This document shows positions 1 through 12,523 of a stretch of DNA of 64,000 nucleotides, one piece after another (position 1 is the first letter of the stretch; each line of letters begins with the position of its first letter). The notes beneath the pieces were generated by a model. That model was not told the origin of the DNA. It saw only the letters and a program-made list of their open reading frames with translations, and did no database searches. This DNA is from Cycas panzhihuaensis. Its lineage: Eukaryota; Cycadophyta. The position numbers and the translations under genes were made by a program. The DNA lies in contig CM041465.1 of NCBI GenBank assembly GCA_023213395.1, positions 184,581,741-184,645,740 on the forward strand. The letters are read 5' to 3'.

Positions 1-1469
1 GTATTCCATTCTAAAGCATGATACTTGGAAGCTTACTAAATTCCCTCTTGAAAAGAAGCTAATTAATTATCATTGGCTTTCTAAACTAAGTATCATGCTG
101 ATGACTCCATTAAAAGACACATAGCATGTATTATTGCAAAAGGCTTTAAATAATAAGAAGGAATTGACTATGATGATACCTTTACAACTGTTGCCAACAT
201 GACAATATTTAATGTGGTTATATTACTAGTAGCCCAATTCAAATGTCTTGTTTATCAAATAGACATAAAGAGTGATTTCTTTAAAAGAGACCTTTCTAAA
301 GAAGTTTTCTTAGGACAACCTCCTGATTATATTGTTCTTAGAAAAGAACATTTAGTTTACAAGCTCAAGAAAGCTCTATATGGACTTAAGGAAGCACCTC
401 ATGCCTGATATATAAAGATTGATGCCTTCTCTCTCATGCATGGATTAAACCATTTATTCTCAGATCCCAATCTATACTTTTAGATTTGTAACAACTTAAT
501 CACTGTTGTTGTTCTCTATATTGATGACTTGTCTATAATTGAAAATAATGATGAAGAGATCTCTTGTCTCTAATAAGAATGTAAAAGTAACTTTGAGATG
601 ATTGACCTTAGATTACTTCACTATGTTTTAGGCATTGAGGTATGATAAGAACCATGACACATTTTCTTAGTATAATCCAAATATATGAATGATCTCTCAC
701 AATGATTCAAAATGAGTGATTGTAAACCTTCATCTATACCTATGGAAACTTATACCAAGTTGATCATGGATGAACAAGACAAACCTATTGATTCCATTCT
801 TTACGAATAGCTTGTGAGAGTTTGATTTATCTTACTCACACTTACCTTGATATTTCATATATAGTTGAGATTTACTCTAGGTATATATCTCAACCTAAGA
901 TGTTACATTCAAAATCTACCATCAAAATTATCAAGTATATTTGTGGCACATTATAGCTTGGACTAGACTATAACCAAGTTGAAACTCCTATTTTAAAAGG
1001 ATTCACTAATACAAACTGGGCTGGTTGTCAGGATTCTTACCATTCTACTTCAGGATATTATTTTGACTTGAACTCAGCTACTATTTCTTAGAGTTGTAAA
1101 AAATAACCTAATTTTGCTCTTTCATCTACCAAAGTAGAATATAAAGTAATTGTTCATATTGCTATAGAAGTGATCTAGTTATGTAAGATTTTTATAGAAT
1201 TTAGTCTTGAATGAACTCTTATATATTGTGATAATAAGAGTATATTGAAGATGATCGGTAACCTTATTTTCCATGCATATGTAAAACACATTGAGGCCCA
1301 TCATCATTTCATTTGTGAACATGTGCAAGATAGATAAATTCATCTAGTGTACTAATTGACCCAAGACTAGGTTGCATACATATTCACTAAAGCACTTGGT
1401 AAACTAAAGTTTGAAAGGTTTTGGCATAACCTCGACATCAGAATCAATGAAGTATTCATTAAGGGATGA
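1..1469 (+). pseudogene. Copia-A pol remnant (reverse transcriptase to RNase H)
   Basis: This is the 3' part of a Ty1/copia polyprotein that enters the window already inside the reverse transcriptase. Residues typical of copia RT are readable near 250-405 (an IDIKSDFF block where the family has MDVKSAFL, then KLKKALYGLKEAPHA). A YIDDL active-site motif lies near 515-530 and the LLHYVLGIEV block near 612-642. The RNase H part follows: a degraded ADWAGC-like stretch near 1010-1030, SSTKVEY near 1125, and an IFTKALGKLKF end near 1380-1410. Stops and frame changes break it repeatedly, so no product is expected. The product would have copied element RNA into DNA in virus-like particles. It is followed directly by a purine run and the 3' LTR. 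The assignment to copia is firm; the exact lineage cannot be told from what is left. Confidence 0.9.
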
Positions 1470-1797
1470 TGTTAAATTATAATGACATCTTCATGTACTT
1501 TTATATATTTGTAACTTAAGTTGTAATTTTGTGTTATAATCCTAGTTAAGGGTTATCACCCACCTTTGCCTTATAATGAATTAATGAAATGTGATCGATA
1601 TGAGGCCCAATTAAATGTAAGTGGGAGTGATATCAAAACCTTTATAAATTAAGGCCATATCCTCACCTATGATAATGATGGTTGATAAGATTTGAAACTC
1701 TATCAAATTCTATATCAAGCATCAACTAATTTAATCCCCTATTATTTCAATATATTATATTCATTGAATATATGTATGATATTCTTTTGATAAGTTT
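1470..1797 (+). repeat. Copia-A 3' LTR, interrupted by Gypsy-B
   Basis: A TGTTAAATTATAATG start follows the purine-rich AAGGGATGA just after the RNase H end, which is where a copia 3' LTR begins. No closing CA is certain before Gypsy-B starts at 1798. The LTR may resume at 16046 and end near 16058 (TTGATACA), giving about 341 bp, but the 5' copy lies outside the window, so this is an inference. Confidence 0.6.
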
Positions 1798-2117
1798 TGA
1801 TATGATTCCTTCGGGGATTCATTTACACTTGATCAAAAAATCAAAATATACAATATAAATAGAGCATAAAGTCTTATATCAAATGGGCAGTAATAATTTC
1901 TTATTCAGAAACTAGGTTCCTTTACATCTATAAGGCCTTAAATAAGCAAAATGACCATTTAGTCCATGAATCTAATTAGAGAGGCATTCAACCTTTATTT
2001 TCATTGGTGGCCCTAAGTGGCCTATGGATACCTTTTAATAGTTAACATTAACATCTATCTTTAATTAGAAAAAGTACCTTCACTAGGGTTTTATCAACCA
2101 TTAGCGATTATATAATA
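1798..2117 (-). repeat. Gypsy-B 3' LTR
   Basis: It aligns over its whole length with 15698-16040. On the minus strand it starts TATTATATAATCGC, where the partner copy has TGTTACATAATTGC, so the canonical TG has decayed to TA. Its other edge is TCA, next to the target duplication AGTTT. Confidence 0.88.
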
Positions 2118-5100
2118 GGCCTGCTCTCATGAGATGTTGAGTTCCCAAAGTGTAAGAGATATGGATGTTGCTTGAAGAATTCATCTAGTTCTTATGTTGC
2201 TTCCTCTAGTCCACTACTAGTCCATTATTCTAAGTGCTCAGAAATGGTTTTGTTTTAGAGATGGCAGTGTCTAGTTTCTAAGATACAGTTTGGAGGAATG
2301 GTTAGGAGTTGTTCTTCAATGATAATTTAGAGAGTGGTCTGTGGGACAATGGACTTACTAAGGAGATTTTTAAGGTATAAAACATGGAAATCAGTATGGT
2401 TCTTAGTATTAGAAGGGAGTTCAAGGGCATATATAACTTCTCCAATGTATTGGCTAACGTTATAGGGGCCATAGTATTAAGGACTAAGTTTATGATTTGT
2501 TCTATAATGAAGTTATTGATGCTTATAAGGCTAGACGTGAACAAAGACCATATCACTAATGGAAAGGTTCGATCAGAGTGATGGCAATCAACAAATTACT
2601 TCATGTGATTTTGAGCCATGGCTAGATTTTGCTTAAGTGTGTTTAGGATTTGGTCCATGTCTTACAATTCTTATTGCACTGAGGTTGTATGTAGGTTAGT
2701 GGCTAATGTATAGTGGGATGGTGAGGGATAACCGTAAAGGGCCATGAATGGAGACATGCCAATTGTAGAGTGGTGGGAAGACTTATACTAATATTTTGTT
2801 AAAGCTAGCTAGGAGGTCCATCGTTTTTGGTGTTTAGATGTAAAATAATGAAGATATATCTCTAAGGTTTAATTAAGGACCTCTGATTAACCATTTTTCT
2901 ATCGATGATATGAGGAACTCATGTTAAAGGAGGTGCTAACTACATGAAAGAGTTCTTGCTAAAAGGAAGATATGAATTTGGGATATCAATAAGAGACTAT
3001 GGTGGATGGAAAACCATGGAGGTAAAAAATGAATTGGATATAGAGGTCAACTAGGTAAGGGGCTTGGTAAAATGTGCGGAATGGTAGAAAGTGGGTATAT
3101 TTTGTTAGTTAATCAATGATTACCCAGATGGAGTCATTTCGATCTAAGGGTGGAAGACCTGTAATGAAGTCGATTGTGATATCTTGCCATTTGCCCTATG
3201 GGATTTAAAGGGGTTGGAGGAGCCTAGGTTGAGCCTTTATATCTACCTTGTTGCATTAGCATATGTCACATTCTACTATAAAGGTTAATATAAAGGATTT
3301 TATTTGAGGCTAGTAAAAGTCAGAGCAAATTCAATGATAAGTCTTATCAAAACCTGAGAGACCTCCTAAGGGGGTGGTGTGGTACTTGATCAAGATATGA
3401 GGAATGAATGTATAGGATAGATAGACAAATATTTTATTTTTATAGAAAAGGTGGGTGTTGTACAAGGTTGAATCCTTCTGAGTGTGAATCTTTGAGGACC
3501 ACTTACTGAAATCAGGTTAGGATTAGTTATCATTGACTAATTCTTAGAGCCACATAGGTTGAGGGGAAGAGATGACTTGTAAGATGGGCTTAGAGGTGGG
3601 TCCAATGAGAGATGAGAGAGAGCATCAACTACAACATCTTCTTTGCCCTTTTTATAAGATATAGTGAAGTCAAACACTTGGAGGTGATCAACACACTTTG
3701 CTTGCTCTTTAGAAAGGATATGCTATTTAAGGAGATGATGGAGATTATGGTGGTTAATTAAAATAGTGAATTTGGATCTTATTAAATACTGATACCACTT
3801 ATCAACTACATGGAGGATAACCTTCATTTCTTTTTGGTAAGTTAAAAGTTGATGTTCATAGTCTTTTAGTTTTTAAATTTCAAAGGTAATTAGATGAAAA
3901 TCCTGTATGAGGATAACTCCAAAGCCTACACCAAATGCATCATATTCAAGTTGGAATGGTTTGGAAAATGCTGACTTATCTATATAGGGGTGGTAGACAT
4001 AAGCAATTTGAGATGTTTGAAGGCATCATCAATATTAGGGGACCATTGAAAGGGGTCCTTACTAAGTAAATTAATTAGGGGGTGCAGTAATGGAAGCATA
4101 ATTTTTAATGAATCATTGATAAAAGCATGTGAGTCTAAGGAAAGCTCATAGTTGAGTGAGAGTCTTTAGGGTAGGCTATGTGATGATGGCTAGAATTTTA
4201 TCAGGGTCCACTCGAACACCTTTTTCTGAGATGATATGGCCCAGATATTGGAGTTCAATCTTCCCAGATTCATTCTTAGTCAGTTTGGTATAGAGTTTGT
4301 ATTAGGAAAGAAGTTGAAGGGCAATTTCTAGATGCTATATATGGCCAGACATAGAAGAACTATATATGAGAATATCATAAAAAAAATGATGAACTTGCAA
4401 ATGTTGCAACCAAATATCTTGTTCATTAGACCTTGAAATATGGTTAGGGAATTGCATAATCTTAAGGGCATAACCTAGAATTTAAAATACCCATGGTGTG
4501 TTTGAAAAGCAGTCTTATGACAAATTTTCAAGGGCAATAGGGATTTGATAGTAACTTGATTGGAGATCCAATTTAGAGAAAATGGTGGCCCCATGAATTT
4601 TATCTAATATATTATCAATGCAAGTAATGGGGAATTTATTTTTAATCATGAGTTTGTTAAGCTCTTGATAATCAATATAAAGGTAAATGAGCCATACTTT
4701 TTTTGAACAAGTATAATGGGGGTTGCGTAAGTACTATTACTCGATTGGATTATTCCCATGTCCATAAGTTCTATTATGATTTGTTCGATTTTATTTTTCT
4801 GAAAGTAGAAGTTGCGATACGGTCATAGGCTAATGGGGTTATGAGGTCTTTTAAGCTCGATGGTATGGTGGAAACCTCAGTCTAGGGGTGGGCTACTAGG
4901 AAGTGGGTTAAAGATAGATTGATACTTGATGAGGATTGCTTGGATGTCACGGTGAATATCAACTTGATGTTGAATATTCTATATAACTGACACTACTATT
5001 TAGTAATAAACTCATTTGTCTTAGGGTCAAGAGTTTATTGGGAGGTGGTTGGAGTCCATATAATTTGTGAGTTTGTCCAAAGTGGTTTTTAAATAAAATG

Positions 5101-5480
5101 AATAGGTTGTAGGGTGAATTTTTAATATTGTATGTGCATAGGGTTTGGAGCCATTGAGCTCCTAGGATTGCATTCGATCCACCTATAGAAAGGGCATAAA
5201 AATCAAAATCTAGTTGGTATGTGCTAATTTAGATATGGAGATTTTTAATAAGGCCTATATAATGGAGTTTGTAATGCCCTAGTAAAGAGCAGGTGAACCT
5301 AGTTTTAGGAACTATATATAGGTTAAGTTGTCTAACCAGGGGGATATCAATGAAGTTAAGTGATGTACTGCCATCGATTAGGATAGTTATACAGATCTTC
5401 TTTAATGTACCTTTGACACATAGGGGTTCATGATAGGGCATAAACTAGATAGTTAAGGAAATAGTAGAAAGAGAAACTTC
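2118..5480 (-). pseudogene. Gypsy-B pol remnant: protease, RT, RNase H, integrase, chromodomain-like tail
   Basis: The domains run in order on the minus strand. Protease lies near 5430-5230, with LIDGSTSLNFID where the family has a D-S/T-G active site. RT lies near 4710-4210, with [13 protein letters not shown] and a YDILIYS active site (family YVDDIL). RNase H lies near 4010-3620, ending KKGKEDVVVDALS. The integrase core lies near 3200-2900, with GKWQDITIDFITGLP. The integrase C-terminus lies near 2560-2380, with HKLSPKYYGPY and VPQTTL. The last 200 bp read like the chromodomain-type ending (KTISEHLE, GLEEAT, ELDEFF). The protein would have reverse-transcribed and integrated the element. Many stops make it inactive. 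Domain order (integrase last) and the tail place it among chromovirus-type Ty3/gypsy elements. Confidence 0.9.
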
Positions 5481-5589
5481 AGGTTTGGAATTAGGGTCTA
5501 TAGGAGAATTAGTAGCAGGGTCATCCTCAGGCTCAATGTCTATATCTAGATCTTCATCAATTAAGGTTTGTAGGATCAATGGTGAAGAC

Positions 5590-6480
5590 CATATGCTTGG
5601 TTTTATATACCTTACTATGTCTAAAAGTCCATTTCTCTGTACATTAGATGCAAAGGCCTACTTCCTGACATCTATTGGCTTCGATAGTAGTCACTCAATC
5701 AGATCTTGTAGTTTGTTTAGCTAGTGGTCATTATATTGTAGGGCATTTTATTATAGGGTGATTATCCCAACAATCCTCCCATCAGGGTCATGGTCATTGT
5801 GTGTCTAATGGGCAAGAGCGTGGATACCAAGATGTATCCTATCGAGAAGTGAAAGTGTACTCAACTACAAATTTTGCTTCCACTATTTTTGCCATGGTTA
5901 GAGCCTGTCTTAAAGTATTTAGTGGCTATGTTTTTAGGTACATCTGGATGCGATCTTTGAGACCATCCATATAGATTTCCACCAGTGTGGGTTGATCGAG
6001 CTACATGTTGACCCTGTTCTAAAGAGCTTGGAACTTATTAGTGAAAGCTTCAACTGTTGAGGACAATTTTAGTTGAGTGAGTTGGATGAAAAAGTTTTGG
6101 TTCCATATGTCCTCATATCACTCAAAGAAGCTTTTACAAAATTGATCCTAAGATTGATTTACAAGGTATTCCCTTTGCCACCATTGAAACTAATGATGAG
6201 CTTACCTATCAAGATGGATAGAAGTAAAGGTAAGGCAGTCATCAATCGATATGGGGTGGAGTTAGAAATATGACTCCAACTTACTAATCCTACTCCTTAC
6301 ATTATCCTTATTTAACTCTGGATCAAAAACAGGGATGCTGATTTTATGAGAGAAGGGTAGCTATCATGGATAATTCTAAAATAGAGGAGGTGATGGCATC
6401 TGCTATTGATTGGTTGGCCTTGTTTAACTGGAGGTACTTCCTTGGTTGACAAGCTTTTGGAATAGTTACGAGGATTTTGT
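5590..6480 (-). pseudogene. Gypsy-B gag remnant (capsid and zinc knuckle)
   Basis: On the minus strand, near 6075-5870, a retrotransposon gag capsid is readable (LSSTVEAFTNKFQALQNRVN, then YMDGLKDRIQMYLKT and LRQALTMAKIVEAKF). A degraded CCHC zinc knuckle follows near 5660-5610 (GLCI, CTEKW, then a histidine, in the pattern GLCFNCDEKW...H of the family). It lies upstream of protease, as expected. The nucleocapsid would package element RNA. Stops interrupt every stretch; the start codon is not clear. Sequence farther upstream, to about 6480, is gag-like only by position. Confidence 0.75.
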
Positions 6481-7744
6481 AATATTAATCTTAATGTTTA
6501 AGAATTAACATTTTAGGTCTACAAATTATTTTGTATTGTGGTCATTATTATTACTAAGTTATTCTTGCATGTTACAAAATTTGTCCTTAATGGCTATGAA
6601 ATTGATTTTAAGTTATTGGAGTTTATCAACTTGTTTGGTTACCATCATTGATTTTGAGTACTAACTTATCTAAGAGAAGAGGATTGATCAGAATGGGACT
6701 AGACAGAAGAATAAGATTGTATGAAGTGGGAAGAGGAAGAAAGAACAAAATGACGAAGTAGGGATATATAGGAAGAAATGGATTGAAAGAAGATGGGGGT
6801 TAAGTGAGGGGATAAGAGGGGGGCAGGGGCTAGGGTGTCTATAGCCAGTTGACCCCAAAGTATAATGGACTCACCTAGTACACCAAAACAAGCATGAAAA
6901 GCCTATTGAGATGGGGTAGGTGAGTTTTAAGTGATTTTTTTTTGCCCATGGGGCCCTCGAGTATCCTAGGTACTGATAAGCATGAAAATTGACTGCCAAA
7001 ACTACCCTAGTACAAAATGACCTGGAGGACGTGCTAATCAAACTAAGGTATATGAATTTTAATGGTACTTTTTTTACTGTGGAGGAGTACTAGAAAGCGT
7101 GACTAAGTGGAGTTCCTTTTTTTTTTGCCCTTTTTTTCTTTCTATTTTCTTTCTTTCTTTCTCTTTTTCTTTTTGTTCTTGTTTTCTTTTTTCTTCCCTC
7201 TCTTATTTCAAGAAGTCTGAATTCAAAGAGTACTTTAGAAATTGGGCTCTTTTTTTTTTCTTTTTCGTATAAACACTATGTTGTGCACTCTCAAATGAAA
7301 AGTGAGACAAGATGTAAGTGATATAGGGTGTCCTACCAACCACTAAAAAAGGTGTTCTTGGTATTATAGGCTTACTAATAAACTTCTAAACTAGAAATTC
7401 AGGACAAGTAACTTTGTGGTGCTAATCACTAACCACTACACTACAAGACTTTAGCGGCCAATAGTTTACCTATAGTAGGGAGGATTTAGGACCTAAAGAG
7501 GTCCTCCTATATACCTAAAGGTATGTGGAGGCATATTTTTATAGACAGGTTCTGTCTAAGGCTTGGTTCAAGAGTGTTATCTCCAATCCTTTATGTAAGA
7601 GGTTGGAAAGCCATGATGTGCTTAGCCAGAATGACATATCCCTATGATATTTAAAGACCTATGGTATAGGGTTTATACCTAACTACTTGGGTAACTTCCC
7701 AATGGTGTTATATGTGGGGGAAAAAGGGTAGCCACCCAGTGGTA
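6481..7744 (-). other. Gypsy-B 5' leader with polypyrimidine tracts (noncoding)
   Basis: No coding sequence is recognisable here. The stretch holds purine-rich DNA (6690-6830), a long CT-rich tract (7105-7260, runs of T with CTTT repeats) and a short inverted sequence around AGGACCTAAAGAGGTCCT near 7488-7505. A possible tRNA-derived SINE lies at about 7300-7444 and is listed separately. By position it is the untranslated leader of Gypsy-B, continued at 15394-15697 beyond Copia-C. Confidence 0.6.
7300..7444 (-). repeat. Possible decayed tRNA-derived SINE head
   Basis: On the minus strand, 7443-7433 reads TAGTGTAGTGG, which fits the RNA polymerase III box A consensus TRGYNNANNNG exactly. About 40 bases further on lies TAGTTTAGAAGTT, which could be a box B whose CpG has mutated. 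The text between resembles a tRNA D-arm and anticodon region. There is no clear 3' tail or target duplication, so this is a candidate only. Confidence 0.3.
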
Positions 7745-7749
7745 TTATC
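7745..7749. repeat. Target-site duplication TTATC (left copy)
   Basis: TTATC abuts the left LTR of Copia-C here, and the same five bases follow its right LTR at 15389-15393. This fixes both ends of Copia-C to the base. Confidence 0.95.
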
Positions 7750-8307
7750 TGTGAAAAGAGGCCCAATGGCCTCACAGTCCCAAGATTTAGAAGCTAGGAT
7801 CACTCTAGTTCTAGAAAGCATAAATGCTTAACAAATATAATACTCTCAAGATAAAAGAAAGCATAAGAGACAAAACATAAAATGAAGGAGCAAGAGAAAT
7901 GATACCAAATGTGTGGGGTTGGAATTGGTCCAACCTCCAAAAGAATAAACAGTTTGATTAGCAAACTGATAGCATAACAATACAACTCTAACTCCCATAT
8001 GAGACAAAGAGAAGAGGTCTTATTATATAGAGTGAAATGAGAGACCTAAGGCCTTAGATGTTTGACAAGTGTCAAACATCCAAGGTACATGCCTTGCATG
8101 TTGGACATGTGTCCTTTTGGGGCTCTTATGTGAGCAAAAGTGCATGGGGGTCTATTTGACCCTTTAGTGACAATATTGTGTAACTAGAAAGAATGTGGGT
8201 GTGAACTTTATCACTTAAGTGATAAGTCACCTCTAAAATACAACTTTATAAATATTACATGAAAAAATAAAGTGCATAATCTTAACATACAAACATAAGG
8301 TTTAACA
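7750..8307 (-). repeat. Copia-C 3' LTR
   Basis: The minus strand begins TGTTAAACC and ends TTTTCACA. It matches 14831-15388 without length difference. On the minus strand a run AAGGGGG at 8308-8315, just upstream, is the polypurine tract that primes plus-strand synthesis. Confidence 0.96.
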
Positions 8308-9960
8308 CCCCCTTACTGTTTACAATGTTAAGTCGGATACCAAGACCATCTCTAAATTTTACAAACTTTTCTTTACCAAGAGACTTGGTAAAGATGTCTG
8401 TTGTCTGCTCCTCTGTGGAGTGCATCTTGGAGGTTGATCTCACCATTCTACACATGCTCTCTGATGAAGTGATGGTGAACCTTGATGTGATTTGTCTGTG
8501 CATGAAAAACTGGATTCTTGGCTAACTTGAGTACACTTTGATTATCACAATATATCCTGGTGGGGTGATTTTGCTCAAGTCCAAGTTCCCCAAGAATCTG
8601 TCATAGCTAGATAGCCTCACAAGCTGTACTGACTCTAGCTTTGTACTCTGCTTTGGTGGAAGATAAGGTAACATTGGGTTGCTTCTTGTAACTCCATGAA
8701 ACAACTGCTGAACCAAGGGAAAAATAGTATCCTGAGGTTGATCTCCTACTATCTTGGTAACCTGCCCAATTAGAATCTTAGAACCCTTCTAGAGTGAAGT
8801 TCTCATTATGCATATACTCAAGGCCATGCTATAATGTGCCTTTGATATATTTAAGTATGCATTTAGCTGCATTCCAATGTATCTGATTAGGTTGAGACAT
8901 GTATCATGAATAAATCCCAATTGTAAATGAAATGTCCAGTCGAGTATTGGTGAGATAAATGAGGCTCCCAATGAATTGTCGGTAGAGTGTGGGATCTGTA
9001 GGTGCAGCTTCTTCATTAAGAGTAAGCTTAGATCCATTCTCCATTAGTGTAGGTGCTAGTTTGTAGTTGTGTATCCTGAACCATTGCAAAATGTCCCAAG
9101 AATATTTTACTTGGGAGATGAAGATATAGCCTGGCTGTTGCCATATCTCAAAGCTTAAGAAATAGTGAAGAAGTCTAAGATCTGTCATCTCGAAACTTCT
9201 TTTTAAGTCATCCTAGAGAATGTTTATCATCTTAGTGTCATTGCCAGTGATCACTAAGTCATCTATATACAAGACAATAAGAATGGTGTGGTTCTTTTTA
9301 TTTTTGATGTATGGGTTAGGATCTGAAGTAGATCGATGACACCCATATCTCAAGAAGTAATCATCGATCTTTGAGTACCATGCTCTTGGAAATTGTTTCA
9401 AGCCATATAATGCCTTTTTTAGGTGACATGCAAAATGCTCCTTACCTTGTACTTTGTAACTGGGAGGTTGCTCTAAGTATACCTCCTACTAAAGATCACC
9501 ATTAAGAAAAGTGTTCTTCACGTCCATCTGATAGACTGGCCATTTGCATTGAGCAGCTAAGGCCAAGATGAGTCTAATGGTGTTCATATTTGCCATAGGT
9601 GCAAAAGTCTCCTCATAGTCTATGCCTTCCTTTTGTTTGAATCCTTTTACCATAAGGCGGGCCTTCTGCCGCTTAAGTGAACCATCAGAATGGAATTTGG
9701 TCTTGTAGACCCATTTGCAACTAATTACTTATTTGTATTTAGGCAATTCAACTAAATCCCAAGTACCATTCTTTTCAATAGAATGGATCTCTTCTTCCAT
9801 GGTAGCCTTCCAATTTTCATTTTTAGAAGCCTTCTCAAAAGTGGAAGGCTCATTGACACATAGCACTTCAGCCATAAGTGCATAATTGGTCTGCTACCTG
9901 TATTTTGATAGATGTTTTCCTTCAATGATGTGGCCGTCCTGTATAGTCTAAGTGTACCAT
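8282..9960 (-). pseudogene. Copia-C pol, RT and RNase H part
   Basis: The minus strand carries copia RT: a degraded thumb/palm start near 9750-9460, the active site LYIDDLVITGND near 9275-9240, and LLHYFLSFEIW near 9165-9135. LYRQFIGSLIYLTNTR, the usual copia block before RNase H, lies near 8985-8940. RNase H continues through a degraded middle to STEEQTTDIFTKSLGKEKF near 8420-8360. The frame runs a few codons past the polypurine tract into the LTR, as in many plant copia elements. At least four frame breaks or stops interrupt it. It would have made the reverse transcriptase with RNase H that copies the genomic RNA. Confidence 0.92.
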
Positions 9961-10259
9961 TTTAGTAACTTTTGAATTGAAGTGACTTGAATCTCAAGAT
10001 CTTCTGGTCTGAGTGGTTGATCAACAAAAGTTATGCTTGGATCAAGTTGAGCAAACTCAATTGATGTAGACGGTCCAGTAGGTGCAGATGATGTACATGG
10101 AGTAGAAGATTGAGAGGGAAGGAAGGCCTCAATAGTCTTCTTACCTTTATCAATGGGAGGTTGCATGGATGCTGTTTGAAACTCTTGATGATCTTCTTCA
10201 GTAAAGATGACATCTCTTGAGAGATACATTTTCTTCCCAATAGGATCATACAACTTGTA

Positions 10260-11760
10260 AGCTTTTCTATGAATGGAATATCCTATAAATATACATTTGA
10301 GACGATGTTTGTCTAATTTTGTCCTTTGCTAATCGGGGATGTACATATAAGCAGTGCACCCAAAAGTCCTCAAATGGCTAATAGTAGGCTTTTTTCCAGA
10401 CCATGCCTCCTTGGGTGTCATATCGGTGACTGCTATAGTTAGACTGCGATTGGCCACATAGGCAGTTGTATGAAATGCTTCTACCCAGTAAGCTTGAGTG
10501 AGTCCTTGTACATGCATCATTGCTTTAACTTCATTAGCCAAAGTTCTATTCATTCGTTCAGAGACTCTATTTTGTTGAGGAGTGTGAGGAATGGTCAACT
10601 ATCTCCGAATGCCATTATCCTTACAGTATTGGGTGAATTTATTTTAAGTAAATTAACCACCATTGTCTATCCTTAATGTTTTGATGGAGTGGCCAAACTC
10701 TTTTTCTACTTCAAGCTTGAATTCTTTGAATTTGGAAAATGCTTCAGACTTTTACTTGATGAAGTAGACCTAGACTTTGTGAGAAAAGTCATCAATGAAG
10801 GAGATGTAATACAAGGCTCCTCCAAAAGATGCGGTGGACATAGGTCCACACAAATATGAGTGTACCAACTGCAACTGATGTGATGCATGCCATGCTTTGT
10901 CTTTAGGGAAAGGCAAGCGATGTTGAGTCCCTATTATGCATGCTTCACAAAGACATTTTATGCCATAGATCTTTAGAAGCCCATGTACCATATTTTTATT
11001 GATCATCTGCCTTAAATTGTCTAAGCTCAGATGGCCTAAACATTGATGCAAAAGTTGCATCTTGGACAAGTATGGAGTGACAACTGAACTAGAGTAAGCA
11101 TAATCAAGTGTTATATTATTTACATCCAATTTGTAGAGGCCTTGATCCTCATATCCAACAGTTAGTACTTGGTCATCTTTGTCACTAATTATACATTTCC
11201 TATTGTTAAACAAGACACTCATCTATTGCTTGTCCAACTTGCTAACAGATAGTAAGTTCTTGTCTATTGAAGGTATGAAGTAGGCATTACCATCAGTAAA
11301 TGAAGAGGAAGGATTTGATGAAGAATGAAATGAAGTCATTATGCTTATTTCAGAAATCTTAACAGATTGATTGTTCTCAAAGATCACTGATTGACCTTTA
11401 GCTTCCTTGATGTCGGTGAGGAGCTCTTAATTTCCAATCATGTGTTGCGAAGCTCCAGAATCGATGATCCAAGTTTCATCAAGCTTGGATGTTTGATATG
11501 CACAAAACAGTTTGTCTTCATCTGTAAACTGATTAAAGTAGCATTGATTGCCACCTTTAAACCCCCCCCCCCCCCCCTTCCTCTTTGACCTCCTTGACAG
11601 GCACCTCAATTTGGTTGAGGGGGATGCTGCTACTACTACTGTTGGAATCTTTGTTGGTATTGCTAACGTGGCTGTAGTTATCGCTGATTTGGTTGATGTG
11701 GCTACTACTGCTACTGTTGATGTAGATCTACTTGCTTCTTTCAACAATTAGGTGTTATGT
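10260..11760 (-). pseudogene. Copia-C protease and integrase part
   Basis: The protease active site is visible as IIDSGASQHMIGN near 11465-11427 (family D-S-G-A). The integrase zinc domain follows near 11090-10920 (HQCLGHLS, then CLCEACIIGTQ), with histidines and cysteines in the copia HHCC pattern. The core continues with IDDFSHK near 10785 and TPQQNRVSERMNRTLANEV near 10590-10530, holding the catalytic glutamate (family NG.AER.NRT). A run of 16 C at 11562-11577 codes for glycine on this strand and is a likely slippage site. Integrase would insert the DNA copy and leave the 5-bp duplication seen at the ends. Confidence 0.92.
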
Positions 11761-12523
11761 GGCCAGGTTTACCACAATAATGACATACAACATTGGTCCT
11801 TAAAGACCCAATGTTCATGTTCCCAAACTGCTTTAAGAGTGCAGGTTTGGGGTTCTACTTGGCCTTTGAGTTGGCTGTGAATGTGCCTGATGTAGATGGT
11901 TCCTCCTTATTATCCTTGGTATAGATTTGTTCTTCTTGAAGTAGTAGACTTTCAAATTCATTGAATGTTATTCTTTTGAGAGAACCATCTCTTGTAGTAG
12001 ATGATATGAAGCCATTGTAGTCCTTTGGCAAAGCTTTGGTGATAGATGTGATTAGTTCATCTCTCGTTGCTGGAATACCTAGTGTATTTAACTCATTACA
12101 CACCTCCTTGATGGAGGAAAGAAAGGCTGACATTGGCTTGAAAAACTTTACAGAATATAACTTGGCTTTAACCATTAAAATGTGAGCTTTATCTCGCCTT
12201 TCATATAATGAAGACAAAATGTTCCAAGCTTCTTTAGAAGTGTTTGCATAAGTAATATTTTGATCCACATGTACATCAACAATCATATGAAGGAATGCCA
12301 TATCGATTTCATCTTTGGCTTCCCAAGTAGCAATAAGAGCATCATCAGGTTGCACAGTTATATTGCCATTGATAATAGGTACAGGTTGGGGTAGTCTTCC
12401 AGAAACATAACCCTAAAATTCATTCATGATCAACAAATTCTGAGTGATTCTTTTCTATTCTTGATAGTTATCTTAACCTATTAATTGAATGGTGCATGTA
12501 TTAAGCATATTAATAGCAGCCAT
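11761..12523 (-). pseudogene. Copia-C gag (UBN2-type)
   Basis: The ATG at 12521-12523 (MAAINMLN...) is a plausible start because it is the first in the gag frame and lies after the long leader. The middle is well preserved (about 166 codons open at 12355-11855), with the copia gag pattern TSKEAWNILSSLYERRDKAH, then LYSVKFFKPMSAFL, ITKALPKDYNGFI and FNEFESLLLQEEQ. A degraded zinc knuckle follows near 11800-11760 (C.YC.KPGH-like). Three in-frame stops lie in the first 50 codons. Gag would form the particle in which the RNA is reverse transcribed. Confidence 0.9.
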
